From Scortum barcoo (lineage: Eukaryota > Chordata > Actinopteri > Centrarchiformes > Terapontidae): a stretch of DNA of 64,000 bases. The stretch is from positions 19,787,144 to 19,851,143 of the forward strand of contig CM041547.1 in NCBI GenBank assembly GCA_023238725.1, given 5' to 3'. The translations under genes and the position numbers were made by a program. Below the pieces are notes generated by a model, which was not told where the DNA came from, did not search any database, and saw only the letters and a list, made by a program, of their open reading frames with translations. Shown one piece after another: positions 24,068-36,680 of this stretch (positions are counted from its first letter, which is position 1; every line of letters starts with the position of its first letter).

Positions 24068-25273
24068 TTCTGCTGCGGGCCTCTAAAAGACAGAAGATAC
24101 ATATTTTGAAAAAATGTCCTTCAGAGATTACAGTTTCCTCCTCCCCCCTCTCTCTTGTGTCCTCTGCCTCTCTCTTTCTGATGTCCTCCATTAATCCTGT
24201 TTCCTTCCAGCTCTCAATGCCAATCAGTGGAGATTATGCAAATTAGTTTAAACAACCAGATTAGCTCTAATCCTACTCTAATCTGCAGTGGACTAATTGC
24301 CCTTTCTGAACAACAGGGATGTCATGTGCGATGGGAAAGCAACTTCTATTCTTAACCCCAACTGTTCCAGGATCATCAGTGAATTTCTGTGACACGCTCA
24401 TCCTCAGTCCTCCTGATCTTCAGCAGTACTGTACTCCTCACCCCGACCCCCCACCCCTCCCCTGACAGGTGACACCGGTAATCCTGTTAAGGCCATTTGA
24501 CAGAGATGGAAAACACCCTGCTTTGGCATGTTATGTAACTCAAACCTGCGCGTCACTTGCATAGCGATAGCTGATCTGGATCATCTGCAGATGAGGTCAC
24601 AGAGTCTCTTCTGCACGGGATATCTGTCTGCTCTGATGTGTAGAGATCTGTGATGCTGCGCTAGAGCAGCGCTGTGGAGACGCTGCCCGACACCTGATTA
24701 GCCATCTGTTCCTCTGACTGTTGGCCCTGAAGTCAATCCTCTTTACACACACCTGCTCTCCCCTCTAAGTTTATTCAGGCCTTGTAAACTGTTGTATTTC
24801 TGCATTTTAACCTACAATTTGTTATTTCTTTATCCACTTTGTAGCCATTTGCATTGCAGCATAAAAGCATTTGGCTAGCACAGGATGAGTAGATTTTCAG
24901 TTTTATATCACTCCTCTTCATCCTCACTTCACACTGTTCAAACTTGTTGCTCTTGTCATTCAGTCATTCAAACTGTTTCCTGTATCAGCTTACAGTTTCA
25001 GCTGTGTACAACTGCACATCTGCATTAAAGCCATCCTTATCATCATAGTCTAAGTCACCCTAATCTGACATCCTCTCCTGTCTCAGTGCCGACATTAATC
25101 ATTTCATCATATCATCAGCCCACAACTAGCTACAATAGCAAATCTGTATCAAAGAAACATTGCCAAAGTTGTAGAAGCAACAGCTGTCATCATTAAAGCG
25201 CACAGTAAGTTTGCATAATGTCAGTAGTTAGTCAAGTCATTAAGGCTGTTGCAGCAGTCGGGTTTGTTCTCAC

Positions 25274-25345
25274 CTGCTGTCACAGATATCCCAAAGGCCA
25301 CTGCTGATCTCTGCTTGGAGCTGCTTCTGTCTTCTGCTCGAGTAT
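25274..25345 (-). other. pde6h: pde6h non-coding first exon (predicted)
   Basis: On the minus strand a strong donor GACAGCAG|GTGAGA ends at 25274. The upstream edge is set from the TATA box at 25370-25377 (start expected about 30 nt downstream). It splices to the acceptor TTTTAG at 24083-24084, 15 nt before the ATG. Confidence 0.6.
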
Positions 25346-25369
25346 GTGAAGTATGTTGTCTGTGTTGTG

Positions 25370-25393
25370 CTTTTATACCTTCATCTTTAATCC
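25370..25393 (-). promoter_or_regulatory. pde6h: pde6h core promoter: TATA box and CRX/OTX-like site
   Basis: TATAAAAG on the minus strand at 25370-25377. About 10 nt further upstream, TAATCC (plus-strand reading, 25388-25393) is the core motif bound by the photoreceptor homeodomain factors CRX/OTX. The pairing fits a photoreceptor gene. This is motif evidence only. Confidence 0.6.
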
Positions 25394-26884
25394 CCAGATC
25401 CTTCTCTTTTCAGTCACATGGTCACCGGAAAAAGGTCAGCCAAATCACCCTCCCCCCTACCTGCCGTGGCAGGGAGGCAGTGTGACCTGCTGGGTAGACA
25501 GTGTCAAAGATCAATCTGGAAGGATTTGATCGGGCTTATCCCTGTAAACCTCAGCATGCATTTGCCTCGAGGAGACAACCTGCTGGTCGCGTTTCAGGTC
25601 CATGTGAGATGCAGTTCTCACATGTGGGTTGTTGTTCACCGCTGATCCTGCGGAGCCCCCGCTGAAGAGCGCATAGACTCTCATTCGAATTTCTGCAACA
25701 TTTTAAGCATCCCTTGAGACACAACAATACATCTGTAATATGAAAAAGTGAAATATCTAATTTCTTGATAGGCTTTGATTTTGATAATTAAAAAAAAACA
25801 AACAAAAAAAACATAAAGAACCCAAGGGATTGTGTGTTTGGATTGTGAGTTAGAGGACATTTTAAGTGCTTAATACTTAGAAGGTGTTTTTGTAAATCAC
25901 TGCCTTAATCGAGTTTTGGAATGAGAGCCAAGCTGCCGGACATCAGATCAAGTTCAAGCCTTGTTATTATTGTAAAGGCAATGGTGAACTCCCTCCTGTC
26001 TGTAATCTTTCAGTAAATTCAGTCTTTTTTCCAAATGAGAGTTAATTACATGTCTATTACATGTCTGAGCTTCACAGCATGGCTTGGCACCCTCATTGCG
26101 AGGGAGCTGCCAATGTGGGAGCGCCGGTGGCACAGTAAATAAACTGATAAACAATAGCCACATTGCGACGTAATGCCTCAGAAAAGTTCTTACTTCTTTT
26201 CGGACTTGGTGACTGAAAATCGTCAATATCATTACCACCAAAGTGGAGGAGAGCCCAAGGGTCCTTCACTCAAATGATATCCAACATGAAGGAAATGAGA
26301 GATGACAGATCAAAGTTCTGCATCTACACTGTAGATGTAGAAAGTTTTGCCTGATCGATTTGTCCTCTGTGTGTGGAAACTGTTGATCTAAAGGGAGGAT
26401 CCCGGATTAGCCTGATTGGAAGCAGGACAAATACTGAGAAAAAGACATGGCACGACTACAGAGCGCTGTTGGGAAGTTGTGTAAGCAGACGTTCCTCTCT
26501 GAATTCTTCACATAATCCAGCCATCCCTTTTTTTGAAACTCGACAGACATTTACAGGCTTTAATGCCAACTCATACAGAGGCAGAGAAAACATGCAAACT
26601 CCACCGTCGCCCTTCTTTACATTAATAATATGATGTATATTGGTTGATTGACAGTGTTGTTTCATTCTGTTCTTCTTCATTTATTTCATTCATGCATTAA
26701 TTTCTTTCCCCTTTTTTTTGCTTTCCTTGAATTCTTTTATTGTCTCATTAATGTTTTTAGCAGAGACAAAGCCAATATGGCATCACATCAAAACTACAGA
26801 CACACTGTGCTCAACATTGATGAAGATGTAAGATGAACAGAGTCTACAGCAAAGCATAGCTGCTGTGTGGGACTCTCCTTAGGC

Positions 26885-27060
26885 GCAGGGCAATGTTAAA
26901 ATGATGTTTAGCAGGCAGTGTTCACCATATTTAGTATGTCAGCCTGAAAACATTAGCACCAAATTTAATGGTTGGATGATATTCACAGAAATCCATCCAG
27001 TAGCTATTTAGATATTTTTTTGCTCAAAAGCACAAATGTGAATCACATGGCTAAAAATCT
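26885..27060. repeat. Degenerate dispersed repeat
   Basis: Contains AGCACCAAATTTAATGG, CAGAAATCCATCCAGTAGCT and GCACAAATGTGAATCACATGG, phrases of a repeat common in perciform fish. Edges are uncertain. Confidence 0.45.
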
Positions 27061-29347
27061 ATTTGCTTTAATAGCAGTAACCTCCCTGAAATGTTATCTA
27101 AAGGGTGATGGATTAATGCACATAATTACAACTACATTATTTATTACTCACAGTTATTAACTATCTATCCGGTCTGTAGCTTTTACTCTTGCATATTCTC
27201 TCCTGATTAATTCAAGTGACGGGGACCATTAAGTAGGGAGTAGAGTTATCTGAATTTTTAGAATAACCATGAAAATAAGCTCATTTTTAAAGATGAATGT
27301 ACTATATGCTTTAACAATGAAGAAAAGCACACTTACTTTGCAAATTAAACAATCTATTTTCTCACAGATTGGTTTGGAATCGGGGTTGATCACATGCCGC
27401 TCATTGATCAGCTGAGGTTTCGAGGACAGCCTTTTAGGGCACATCCTGGTCCTTAAACAGGGCAAGACAATGGCTAAACCTCCTTAACAGTATTTAGGCT
27501 GGAGACAGGAAGGAGATGGCCTCTTTAGCAAGTCAGATCGCGGTTCTGCACCGTGTAACATGAACCCTGGATCCTCAGTGTATAGGTCGAGAACCACAGT
27601 GAGGACTACTAGGCCTGTTTTATAAAGATCATCACATCACACATCTACTATATCAGGCGGGCGTGTTGAATGTGTTCAGACAGCTGATTTTGGTGTTAAC
27701 AAAGCTCATTGGTAAAGGTTTTGGAAAAAGTTACGCACAATGTAGACTTTTGACTTTTGCGTCAGGTGAGTCAGTGGTGGTCACGGAAACTTTCCAGAAA
27801 TGCTGCTGTAAGTGCACCTAATTCAGATAAGCTACTTCATCTGTGGCTTCGTTCAACTATGCAGACAGACAATTAGCAAAGCACACCTCAGATCAAAGTA
27901 GTAACGGTGAACTGGGCTGAACTATTCTACAACGGTGCCCTGTTCTGCAGGGTTATCATCTGGGTCAATATGTCACCCACCCCCCGGCTGTCTGCGCACA
28001 ACACGCTAATACTACTAATTGGATTGACTAAGGGACTCAGTATTGAAAAATAGCACCTGGGCAGCAAAATGACGCAAGCTGAGCTGTATATGTGTTTATG
28101 TTTGTGTGTTACATCTTTACCTTCACAGACAGCGTTTTACAGCTTGTCAGGTCTGTGTAAACATCAGCTAAGTATGTACGACTCCCACTGACAAATGTCG
28201 TCTTTCATGAAGCTGATGAATTCCTGAGGAAACCATACTTTTATTTTTACACCCAGGCTCTCTGGATTTAAGATGGCCGTATACAGTGCAGGCATACAGT
28301 ACATATGATCTGTGGGATATATGGAGGTTTGCTCACCACCCTCGCTGAAAAGCTCAAAGTGACTACTCTTGGCATATGAAGGCACCTTTTTATGAAAATA
28401 AAATCAGAAAGGGTCTAGACAGGACTGAACCACAGTCTCTCATGGACTGAGGGGGACTGAGACAAAATTATATGTTTAATTTTCAAGCCAGCCCCCCAAA
28501 TATAGGAACATTTTTTTAAGTTTGAAGTTAAAAAAAAAAAAATTATAATAAAGGTACTAGGGAAGAGGTGCTGATCACATGGGTGTTCACTCAGCTAGCA
28601 GTCACATCTTTATTGTGCTTCACTCCCCTCTGCTCCCACTGAAGGGGAAATATAAACTGTGTTCTTAGCAGCTCTGTATAGCTAAATGATGACCCATCTA
28701 CAGTGTGGTCTGTGTTTGTGGTGACAGTAGGGCAGAGGAAATGGTCTTAATAAAGATAACAGCACCAAATTATTGTTGGAGAGAGAATGTTCCTTCCAAA
28801 CACTCTTATTTCTGCAAAACTACAACTTCATCAGAGCTTTGAGAAAGAGTGTCAGGTGATTTGGTAACAGATATGGTACAGCAGAGAGGTGGGTTATGCA
28901 GGAGAAATGAGTCAGTGGTTGGTCTTTATTGATATTTTTCTAACATGAAAACTCGTCATCACTGGAGCCTTTTTGAAGACAGAAAGTTTTAACAGCCACC
29001 TTCAAACCTTAAAGGGGTTACAGTGTTCAAATATCAGTTTAAATGTGTGTATGGTGCGGCACCTGCACTAATAATAGTCTGCGCATCTTAACAGAACATG
29101 TCTGCTTCATATGAATGGGGTCATAGAGCTCAGACTGTCTGGTTTGCTGCTGAATATGAGGTCAGATGGTGGACCATTAATAGTGTTGACAGTTGTAGAG
29201 CGCATTCAGAGAGCAACACACAGCAGATCATATGCAGCTTACTTTAAAGATGGGAGACTTCCTAATCACATTTAAACACATGCTAACACTGGATATTGAT
29301 GGCAGTATTGACCTCTCATCTCAGGACTGCACACTCATATAGTAAGT

Positions 29348-29630
29348 CAGTAGTTCCTGACCTTTTTTTCCCCCAGATGTACCCCCACATATGTTGAGTA
29401 CAGTCTGAAGAAGCACTGAAGGGATGGGTGCATTTGTTTGGCCGTTGAGTTTAAATAGTGGCAAAGGTTTGACATTTTTCAACCATTTATCCATTACCTA
29501 AACTGTTTCAACTTCTCTGCATACTAATATCTGTTTCTGAGCCACTGATGTAATCATACCATGTACACCCTGGCATAGGCAGAGGTACCCCCTGGGATAT
29601 CCTACAAGTACTCCTGGTTGGGAATCACTG
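29348..29630. mobile_element. hAT-type MITE
   Basis: Left end CAGTAGTTCCTGACC and inverted right end CAGTGATTCCCAACC form imperfect terminal inverted repeats of the well-known CAGTGGTTCCCAACC type. Internal TGTACCCCCA and GTACCCCCTGG are also mirror-related. About 283 bp, non-coding. Confidence 0.7.
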
Positions 29631-32600
29631 TGCTATCACGTGCCACTTCAAAAACAAATTAGAACAAGTGCAAGTGGTCACATCCATGCGCACTACGGGA
29701 ACAGTAGCATACGCTGTTCCCTCCTGTTTCACGTGAGAGACTCACTCAGTTCAAAGTTCAAAAGGCCTTCAACTATATCTATGAGATGGGAACTTATTTG
29801 TGTTATCTGTGTGAACGTCTGATTCACCATCTTCTGATTTTCCAAACTAGATGTTGAGCTCTAGAGTGGAGGAGGTGTGGTCTGTTCATGAGGTTGTTCA
29901 GTTTCCAATAGCAGGTGTGTTGCTCAAGTCCAGAGAGCTAAGTTTGTTAATCAGTTTCAACTAAAGCCATTAAAGCTTTTTTTGGTCGGTATCCTGTTCG
30001 ATCTCTGCTTAAACCCTACTCTTGTGCTTTTAAAATGATTTCTGTATTTGTTTTGGTATATCAGTGCTGCCATGTCTCTTAATCTGTTTATCTGTCAGAT
30101 CTGTTTGATACTTTAATCTTCTATTTATACTGTTTTATATTTTTATATTGTGTACGTAGTTGTTTTCCTGATCTGTCATCTGCCACCTCTTTATATCTCT
30201 TGATTAAAAAGTGCTGTGTGACTGCTTTTATGTGCTACATAAATACATTATTTATGGAGAGATTGCTGTTGTTTTTGTGAGTTAGATATTAAAATCTTAA
30301 CATCCCTGCTTTGTATTTTGCACAAGTCATTTTAATTCCACTTCAGTCAGTATTCACATGCCTCTGCTCTCCCTTTCGATTGAAATTCCATGGCATGGCT
30401 TACAGAAATTCACTTCAAATGCAACTAATGATTTTTCTCATTCATGCAAGCACATTATGCATTTCCATTTCCTATCTGCTACGCTTCTTTAAGCTTTGAA
30501 GTGCAAAATCCCTTCAGTTTTAGCCTAAATCTTTTACTTTCATGGCAACTGGTGAATGTCTTTTATGTATGGATTTGCCTGTAGTAAATATATTCATTTT
30601 CATTTTGTTTGATTAACAGGATTTTTTTCAGAAATATTTCCACTTAAAAGCGTTCCAATTTCTTAGTATCTCTCTACTGACTGCTACTGTCGAATAAGCA
30701 TTTAAAGAATATGTTGGTGTTCTTCTTGCCAGTCATCATTTCATACTGTTAACTTGTTAGCATACTGACTGAGTTACTTCACTTTCAGTAACTTAAGGTT
30801 TTATTTTACCAGCTTGCTGCTAACAGTTAAGTGGTCACCTTCTGTATTTGATTACTAGAGGTCATTTTCAAGTGGGGGAAGAGCTCGCCTACTTTTATAC
30901 TTACTTTTACTGCCATACCTGTTTTTTTTCTTACTGTATTACTGTTACTTTATGATAACTGACACCCTTTTGTTGTAGTAATAAATGGACGATTTGTCCC
31001 TTTCATTGTTATTGCAAAAGTCTATTTCTGTTGGTATCTTTCCAGGGATGCTGGGAATGTTCCTTTGTGTGTCATTGTTATGTAAGACATTAAGAAGCCA
31101 GTGTGCTGAACTAATTGGACACCGGGAAGAATTCTCTGAAGGGCAGATTGACCTGAATCCCATTTCTTCGGCTTACGTCGTTTGTCGTCATGAGGCGTCT
31201 CTCTGAACATTTTCAGGAACTGTTTAAGCCTTGGGTGTCTTTCACGTCTTTCTTTCATGTCATTTCTTTCAGCATATTTGTCCACATGTGTCAAGTGAAA
31301 AACATGTAGAAGACATTTATAAAGTTATTTCACTCATTTTTGTAATCACTGCAGTCGTTCCAGCCTAAATAAGCAGTCATTTGAATGAATTAACCAAGTG
31401 AACAAAATAAAATCCATCACCTACAAATACATAAAGAGATTTACAGTATGTCCATGTGGGAGAGATGTTGTTGCACAAAGTCAGTGCTGAGCTTTCTCCT
31501 CACTCAGCAAAGGATTTCAATGTGGTTCCTGCTCTGAGGTGTCACTTCAAGACGCACATGTTTCATCTATCGCCATAACTTGGGTAAAAAAAAAAAATCA
31601 GTCTTCCCTTTAGATTCTCTCAAGTGTCTGAGCATTGCGGGAACAGTGAGAGTGTTATTCCCCAGCCGGCACAGTTCCTCTGAAACTCCTCAGCGAGTCT
31701 CTAAAAAATTGGGATTACGGTGCATAAATGCAGAACTTTTCACAGAGGAGTTGTCGCAAGGTCCCCTCTGCCATAAAATCCTGTTATTTTTCGCCTCAAA
31801 CCGAGGCAGGCTGTGAGCTACATGTGCAGCAGCAAGTGTGTGGGTGTGCAATTATTAATATGCCATATTTCATTTGAGGCAGGAATGAAAACATTGTGCA
31901 AAGAAAAGGAAGGAGGCAGCTTGGCCATCCTGCAGCCATCATTGCAACGAATATAAAACAAGAGAATGAACATTGGGATTCATGTTGCACAGTATATGTT
32001 GAATACTATTTGTTGAAAAGCGACTTCAGCTTTGATGTTATATTAATGCGAAAGGGAAAGCCGGAACAAAATGAGAAATACATGATTTCACTATTATTTT
32101 CTTAGTGGGAAAACTTTCGCCTCACTGGTACAATGTTGCATCAAAATCCATCCACACAATGACTGTTTGCAAAAAACCTGTACGCGTAGGCCACTCTGGT
32201 GTGAGATCTGACGTGAAGGATGATTGGTTTTAAAGGAAAGAATATCATCGGCTGAAATTGAAAACAGAATATCATGTAAACTTTGAGGAATTCAGAGACC
32301 CGCTGTCTGGGGTACAGAGGTGACCTTGGCTTTGATGTTAGAAGACTCAGAAATGATAGACAAAAGAAACAGCAGTAAGTAAATAGTAATTTTTTCTTCT
32401 CTTTTTTTAACAGAAGTAAAATATTGCATTTGAATATATCTGTGAATGAAAACAAATATAGATTCCACAAGACAGATTAACGTGCACGGCAATGCTCTTG
32501 TGGAAATCATTCCAACAAAGACATTTAACAGTGAAAAAAATAAAGGTATCTGGTGTTCAAAAGGCAGAGAATCAGGCCTTTCTGCAGATCTTTAGGCCAC

Positions 32601-33359
32601 TTCAAATTTCCATACACATGAAGAGTTTATAAAAAGCATGAGGTTGTGGAGGGCTCTGTACGAGTGAAGAGTCTCACTCTTCAGAGGATCACAGCGGTCG
32701 AGGGGATGAGCCCAGAAAATCCCAGAAAGTTACAGAAGGATGAAGCAACAGAGAGAGCACTTACCCTGCTCTCCCCTTTGTTTAAACATGAAATCATTTA
32801 CAGAGCAGAGAGCAAGATAGTTTGAGGCGTGGATGGACTTCTTATATGTGTAAAAAATATCATTTCTCAAAAGCTTTCTACCGCCGATGCATTTTTCTCA
32901 TGACATTAACACCATAACAAATGAATGATATTTCTTCTGCTCTCCTCCTTACTTACATTTGAATCGATTACTCCCTGAGGGCAGCGCAGACTGAGGCTCA
33001 GCTGCAGTGAGAGTCATGATGTTTATGTATAACGGGGAGGAACATCTGCATCATGAGGCATCTGTGAGATTCAAAAAGGGACCTCGACTTGCTCAGGAAT
33101 AAGAGAGATGATCACACATCGACTCAGAATAAACTTGACCTGACTAAGCATTTGGTTTTTCATCCTCCTGAACAGCAATAAAAATCTCCCTTCACACTTC
33201 GGGATGCCCACGTAGTGATAGTAGCTGAGCCAACTGCTCGGAGTGGGTGGAGAGCAACAGGGAAAGGTTTAGAAAGTGAGAGCACTGGAGAACGAAGCGG
33301 TGAAAGAGAGGTACAGTAGATTTGAGAGGGGAGGCGCGGGTGGATTGGGCAAGGCTGAA

Positions 33360-33600
33360 AGAGGCTGTAATCTGGGCTTTAAGCCTTCCACTGGCATTAA
33401 GGGAGGACTCTTATTAGATTGAAGTGGTGAGTGCTTTCTCCTCGGAGGGACAGACTAATTGGATATCACCAAATCAGAGGGCCTGACGTTGTCATGACAC
33501 AGGACAGGATGGCGGAGGTGGATGATGCTCGCACAGGCTGGAGAGCAATGGAAACTGCATTAATAGCGGTTAATGGAGGCTGCTGACGCTAACACAGCCC
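33360..33600. other. Candidate conserved non-coding element
   Basis: Complex, non-repetitive sequence with homeodomain-like cores (GACTAATTGGATATCACC, GCATTAATAGCGGTTAATGG) in a desert otherwise full of repeats. Conservation is untested. Confidence 0.3.
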
Positions 33601-34499
33601 AAAGACAGAAATACACACTAACACACGCACACATAAAGCACAATGTGTAGGCTACTGTGGCTCACATCAGGCTCACATACATAGATGTGGACACACACAG
33701 CCTGCTTTCATATCAGCGTGCACACACTCTCCAGGAGAAACGTGTTCAGAGATTAAAGCGTGTCCCTGTGCGTTGGCATGCGTAACACATCAGGAGAATG
33801 GATGCGTTTGCTGTAATTAGATTCCTGCATATCACACAAATCTGAAGCAAAGAAGAGCAAGGCTGCCTGCAAATCAGTCCACTATACAACTGCAGAAAAA
33901 AACAACAACAAAACTGTGTGGCAACCAAGAGAAAAATAAAGGTGGGAGCAGAAGGAGAAATTTGGTGGAGAATGAATATTGCATATCTGAATGCCGAGCA
34001 ATTAAAGATTACAGAGGAGAGGGCTGAATAGAGGAGAAACAGGAATGCAAAAGGTTATTCAGAGTAGAGCTTAAGAGCTCAGAGGCATCCCTCAGAGGCT
34101 TTGCACCCTTACATGATAAAACACGGTCCCAGTGAAGGGAAATTAGTCCTTTGAGTGGATGTGATGTGATTTTACATTCTGCAGTGTCATGCAGTCATGT
34201 TTCAGTCTTATATCACACGCAGCGGGACGAGAGCTTTCCCGCAGCCCTCTGCTTCTCTGCTTCCTTTAATTTTACATGGTGCACATGTTTCCTGTGTTTT
34301 CACGTTGCCTGCGGACCTGATAAATGCTGCATTCTTCACTTCTGGACTGGAATGAAGGGGAATGATACATAAAAAGGAAAAGCTTATTGATGTTTTTTTT
34401 TTTTTCATTTCAAGCAGCCACATATTTATTGTATTATAAGAAAGAATTAATGAGTAAGCTGATTTCATTGATTTGAGTAAGCTTTTTCATTAGGAACCT

Positions 34500-35180
34500 G
34501 TCAATGCCAAACACGTAAGCGGCTAATTAAACGGCTCCTTATTCTGAACCTACACACATGCTGAGAGCTTTTAATTGGAACATCTGTTAATTGAAATAGC
34601 ATTGTGTTCAACATAATTTTGAAAAAAAAAAAAAAACACGTATATTTCCATGCATGATGTCTCTCTCCGCCCTCTTTTTCTCTCTCACACACAAATACAC
34701 ACACGCAAACACGCACAAGGAGACACATGTGGATGGCTTACGGTGCCTGTTTTTGCCAAATAACTTGATATATTGTTCATGAGCAGGACTTATTTATATG
34801 TTTACTTCTTCGGTTGTAGCCCATAAATTCACAACATGTTCAGCTTCATTATTGAGTCCCATGTGTGTACAAGGCCAGATACGCCCTTGGCTAGCTAAAC
34901 ATCCCATTTCCAGCCCACAGTGCAGTAATGTAGTACTCATTAATACATAACAAAATCTCTAACAATGAGATGCTGTGATTGCCGCTTTTAGGCAGTCATT
35001 AAAACCCAGGAAACAGAGGAATGCACATTATAGATCCTATATGTTGTGAGCGGCTGCTGTGAGATAATAAAATCGACACCATGCCGAGCATTTTAAATTA
35101 GACAACAAACCCTCTGACCTCAGGAAGCACATTTGGAGTCCATTAAGGTGTTTCTCTAATTCAACAAAAAGCTTTGCATA
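34500..35180. other. Candidate conserved non-coding element cluster
   Basis: AT-rich but complex sequence with many ATTA/TAAT cores (GCGGCTAATTAAACGGC, TTTTAATTGGAACATC, TTAATTGAAATAGC, CTAATTCAACAAAAAGC). Apart from a short poly-A run near 34623 and some CA-rich bases it lacks simple repeats. Conservation is untested. Confidence 0.3.
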
Positions 35181-35679
35181 GTATAATGCCCATGATAGAT
35201 GTGATCTGAAATGTTACAGCCTCAGTCTGTGTTTGAAGTGACATTCAAACATTTCTTGTTGGAAAGTCACAGAGCTCAGATTTGGCTCCTCATCCTGAAC
35301 ATGTGTCAATTAAATCCAATCCAATATTTGTTTTTGTTGATTTTCCCCTTCCCCTCTTTTCTCCATATTACTGCTGCACAACATAATAAAGACAGTAAGA
35401 TTTCATTGAAGTACAGTAAAGCAATTTAAACCAGAATGACAGAATACCTTGAAGGTAATAGAAGCTACGTCTTTCTTTCTCGGTTTCCACTAACATTTTG
35501 CATAGTGTGCTGCAGTATTTGCTATAACATATGTGCAGAGGAGTGTGAGCATTTATCTGCAGTTGTAGGAAGTTTAGACTGTCAGATAGTGTCTCTTCAT
35601 CTCCGGTGTGCAGTTGTGAAGATGCTACCTTTTTTATTAACTAATTGCAGGTCGTGAGAGCTCTGCAAAATGTAACTAA

Positions 35680-36150
35680 AAGAGGTGCAAAGTGACACAA
35701 AAAAGAGACAAGCAAGGATTATGAACACACACACACACACACACACACAGCAGCTACAGAGGTTAAACAAGCTGACTAGAAAGAGATACAAAATGACCAA
35801 ATTGAGACACAAAACAAGAAAAAGAGATGCTATATGTCCAAAGAGACATAGAAAATGGTCAAAAACAGATGTAAATGAATACAAAAAGACAAAACAACCA
35901 GAAGGATATAAAAAACAATGGTGAAGAAATGCCAAATGACCACAAAGAGACAAAATTGTCACGGACAAATGGACAAAAACTACAAAGAGACAAAAAATAA
36001 CAACAAAGGTAAAGCAAAATAACTGCAAGGAGACAAAATATGATCAGAGGATGATGCAAAACAAAAACAGAGACAAAAAGCAACTACAAAGAGACAAAAA
36101 AAATGACCATGCACAGAAGCGAAACAAAAACAAAGAGACATAAAACAGCT
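35680..36150. repeat. Degenerate minisatellite built on AAAGAGACAAAA
   Basis: Units of about 20-25 bp of the type ACAAAGAGACAAAAAATGAC recur with drift over roughly 470 bp. One strand is almost pure A/G/C. A perfect (AC)n sits at 35724-35749. The region just beyond (36170-36200) has an inverted copy (TTTTTGTGTCTCTTTCAG). Long ORFs here on the opposite strand are by-products of the repeat. Confidence 0.8.
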
Positions 36151-36643
36151 ACACTACAATCACACCATGGTAGTTGTTTTTGTGTCTCTTTCAGTCTGGT
36201 GTCTTGCTCCTTTATAACGGGGCGACCTTTTACATACGTGTCCCCAGTGGCCCATTGTTTCATAATCCATCCATGGTTATACTAAACACTTTATCAAATC
36301 TGCTCCCCCTAACTCCCCCACAGAGTCCTTTTGGCTTACAAAAGTGAAAAATACAGCTCCTAAATCCTGATATTAAAAAGTATGTTTAAATGCCAAGACC
36401 TTTTACATCAGGCCACCCATCTTGCGCTGTGTCTTTTTTTTATTAAAACAGCAGAAAGAATTCGAGATCAATGTCTCCACGGGGATGTTTAGTTGTATAT
36501 TTGTTTGGTTTGTTAAATGGATCCGAAACAGCACAGTATATCTCCTTTCCAATACTCTACAGTGAACTTAGACATCCTCCTCTGCACCCAAATCCCAGCT
36601 GTAGGCATGTGGAGCCAAGGTGGAAGTTTAACTGTAGTTTTCT

Positions 36644-36647
<4 letters not shown>

Positions 36648-36678
<31 letters not shown>
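36648..36678. repeat. (AC)n microsatellite
   Basis: About 15 AC units, followed by a two-copy 15-mer (TGTTGCAATGTGCAC/T) and a second short AC tract. Confidence 0.9.

Positions 36679-36680
<2 letters not shown>

Noticed and set aside
35597..36083. Long Phe/Leu/Cys-rich ORFs on the minus strand
   Set aside because: They are translations of the AAAGAGACA minisatellite, whose complement lacks stops; no protein family.
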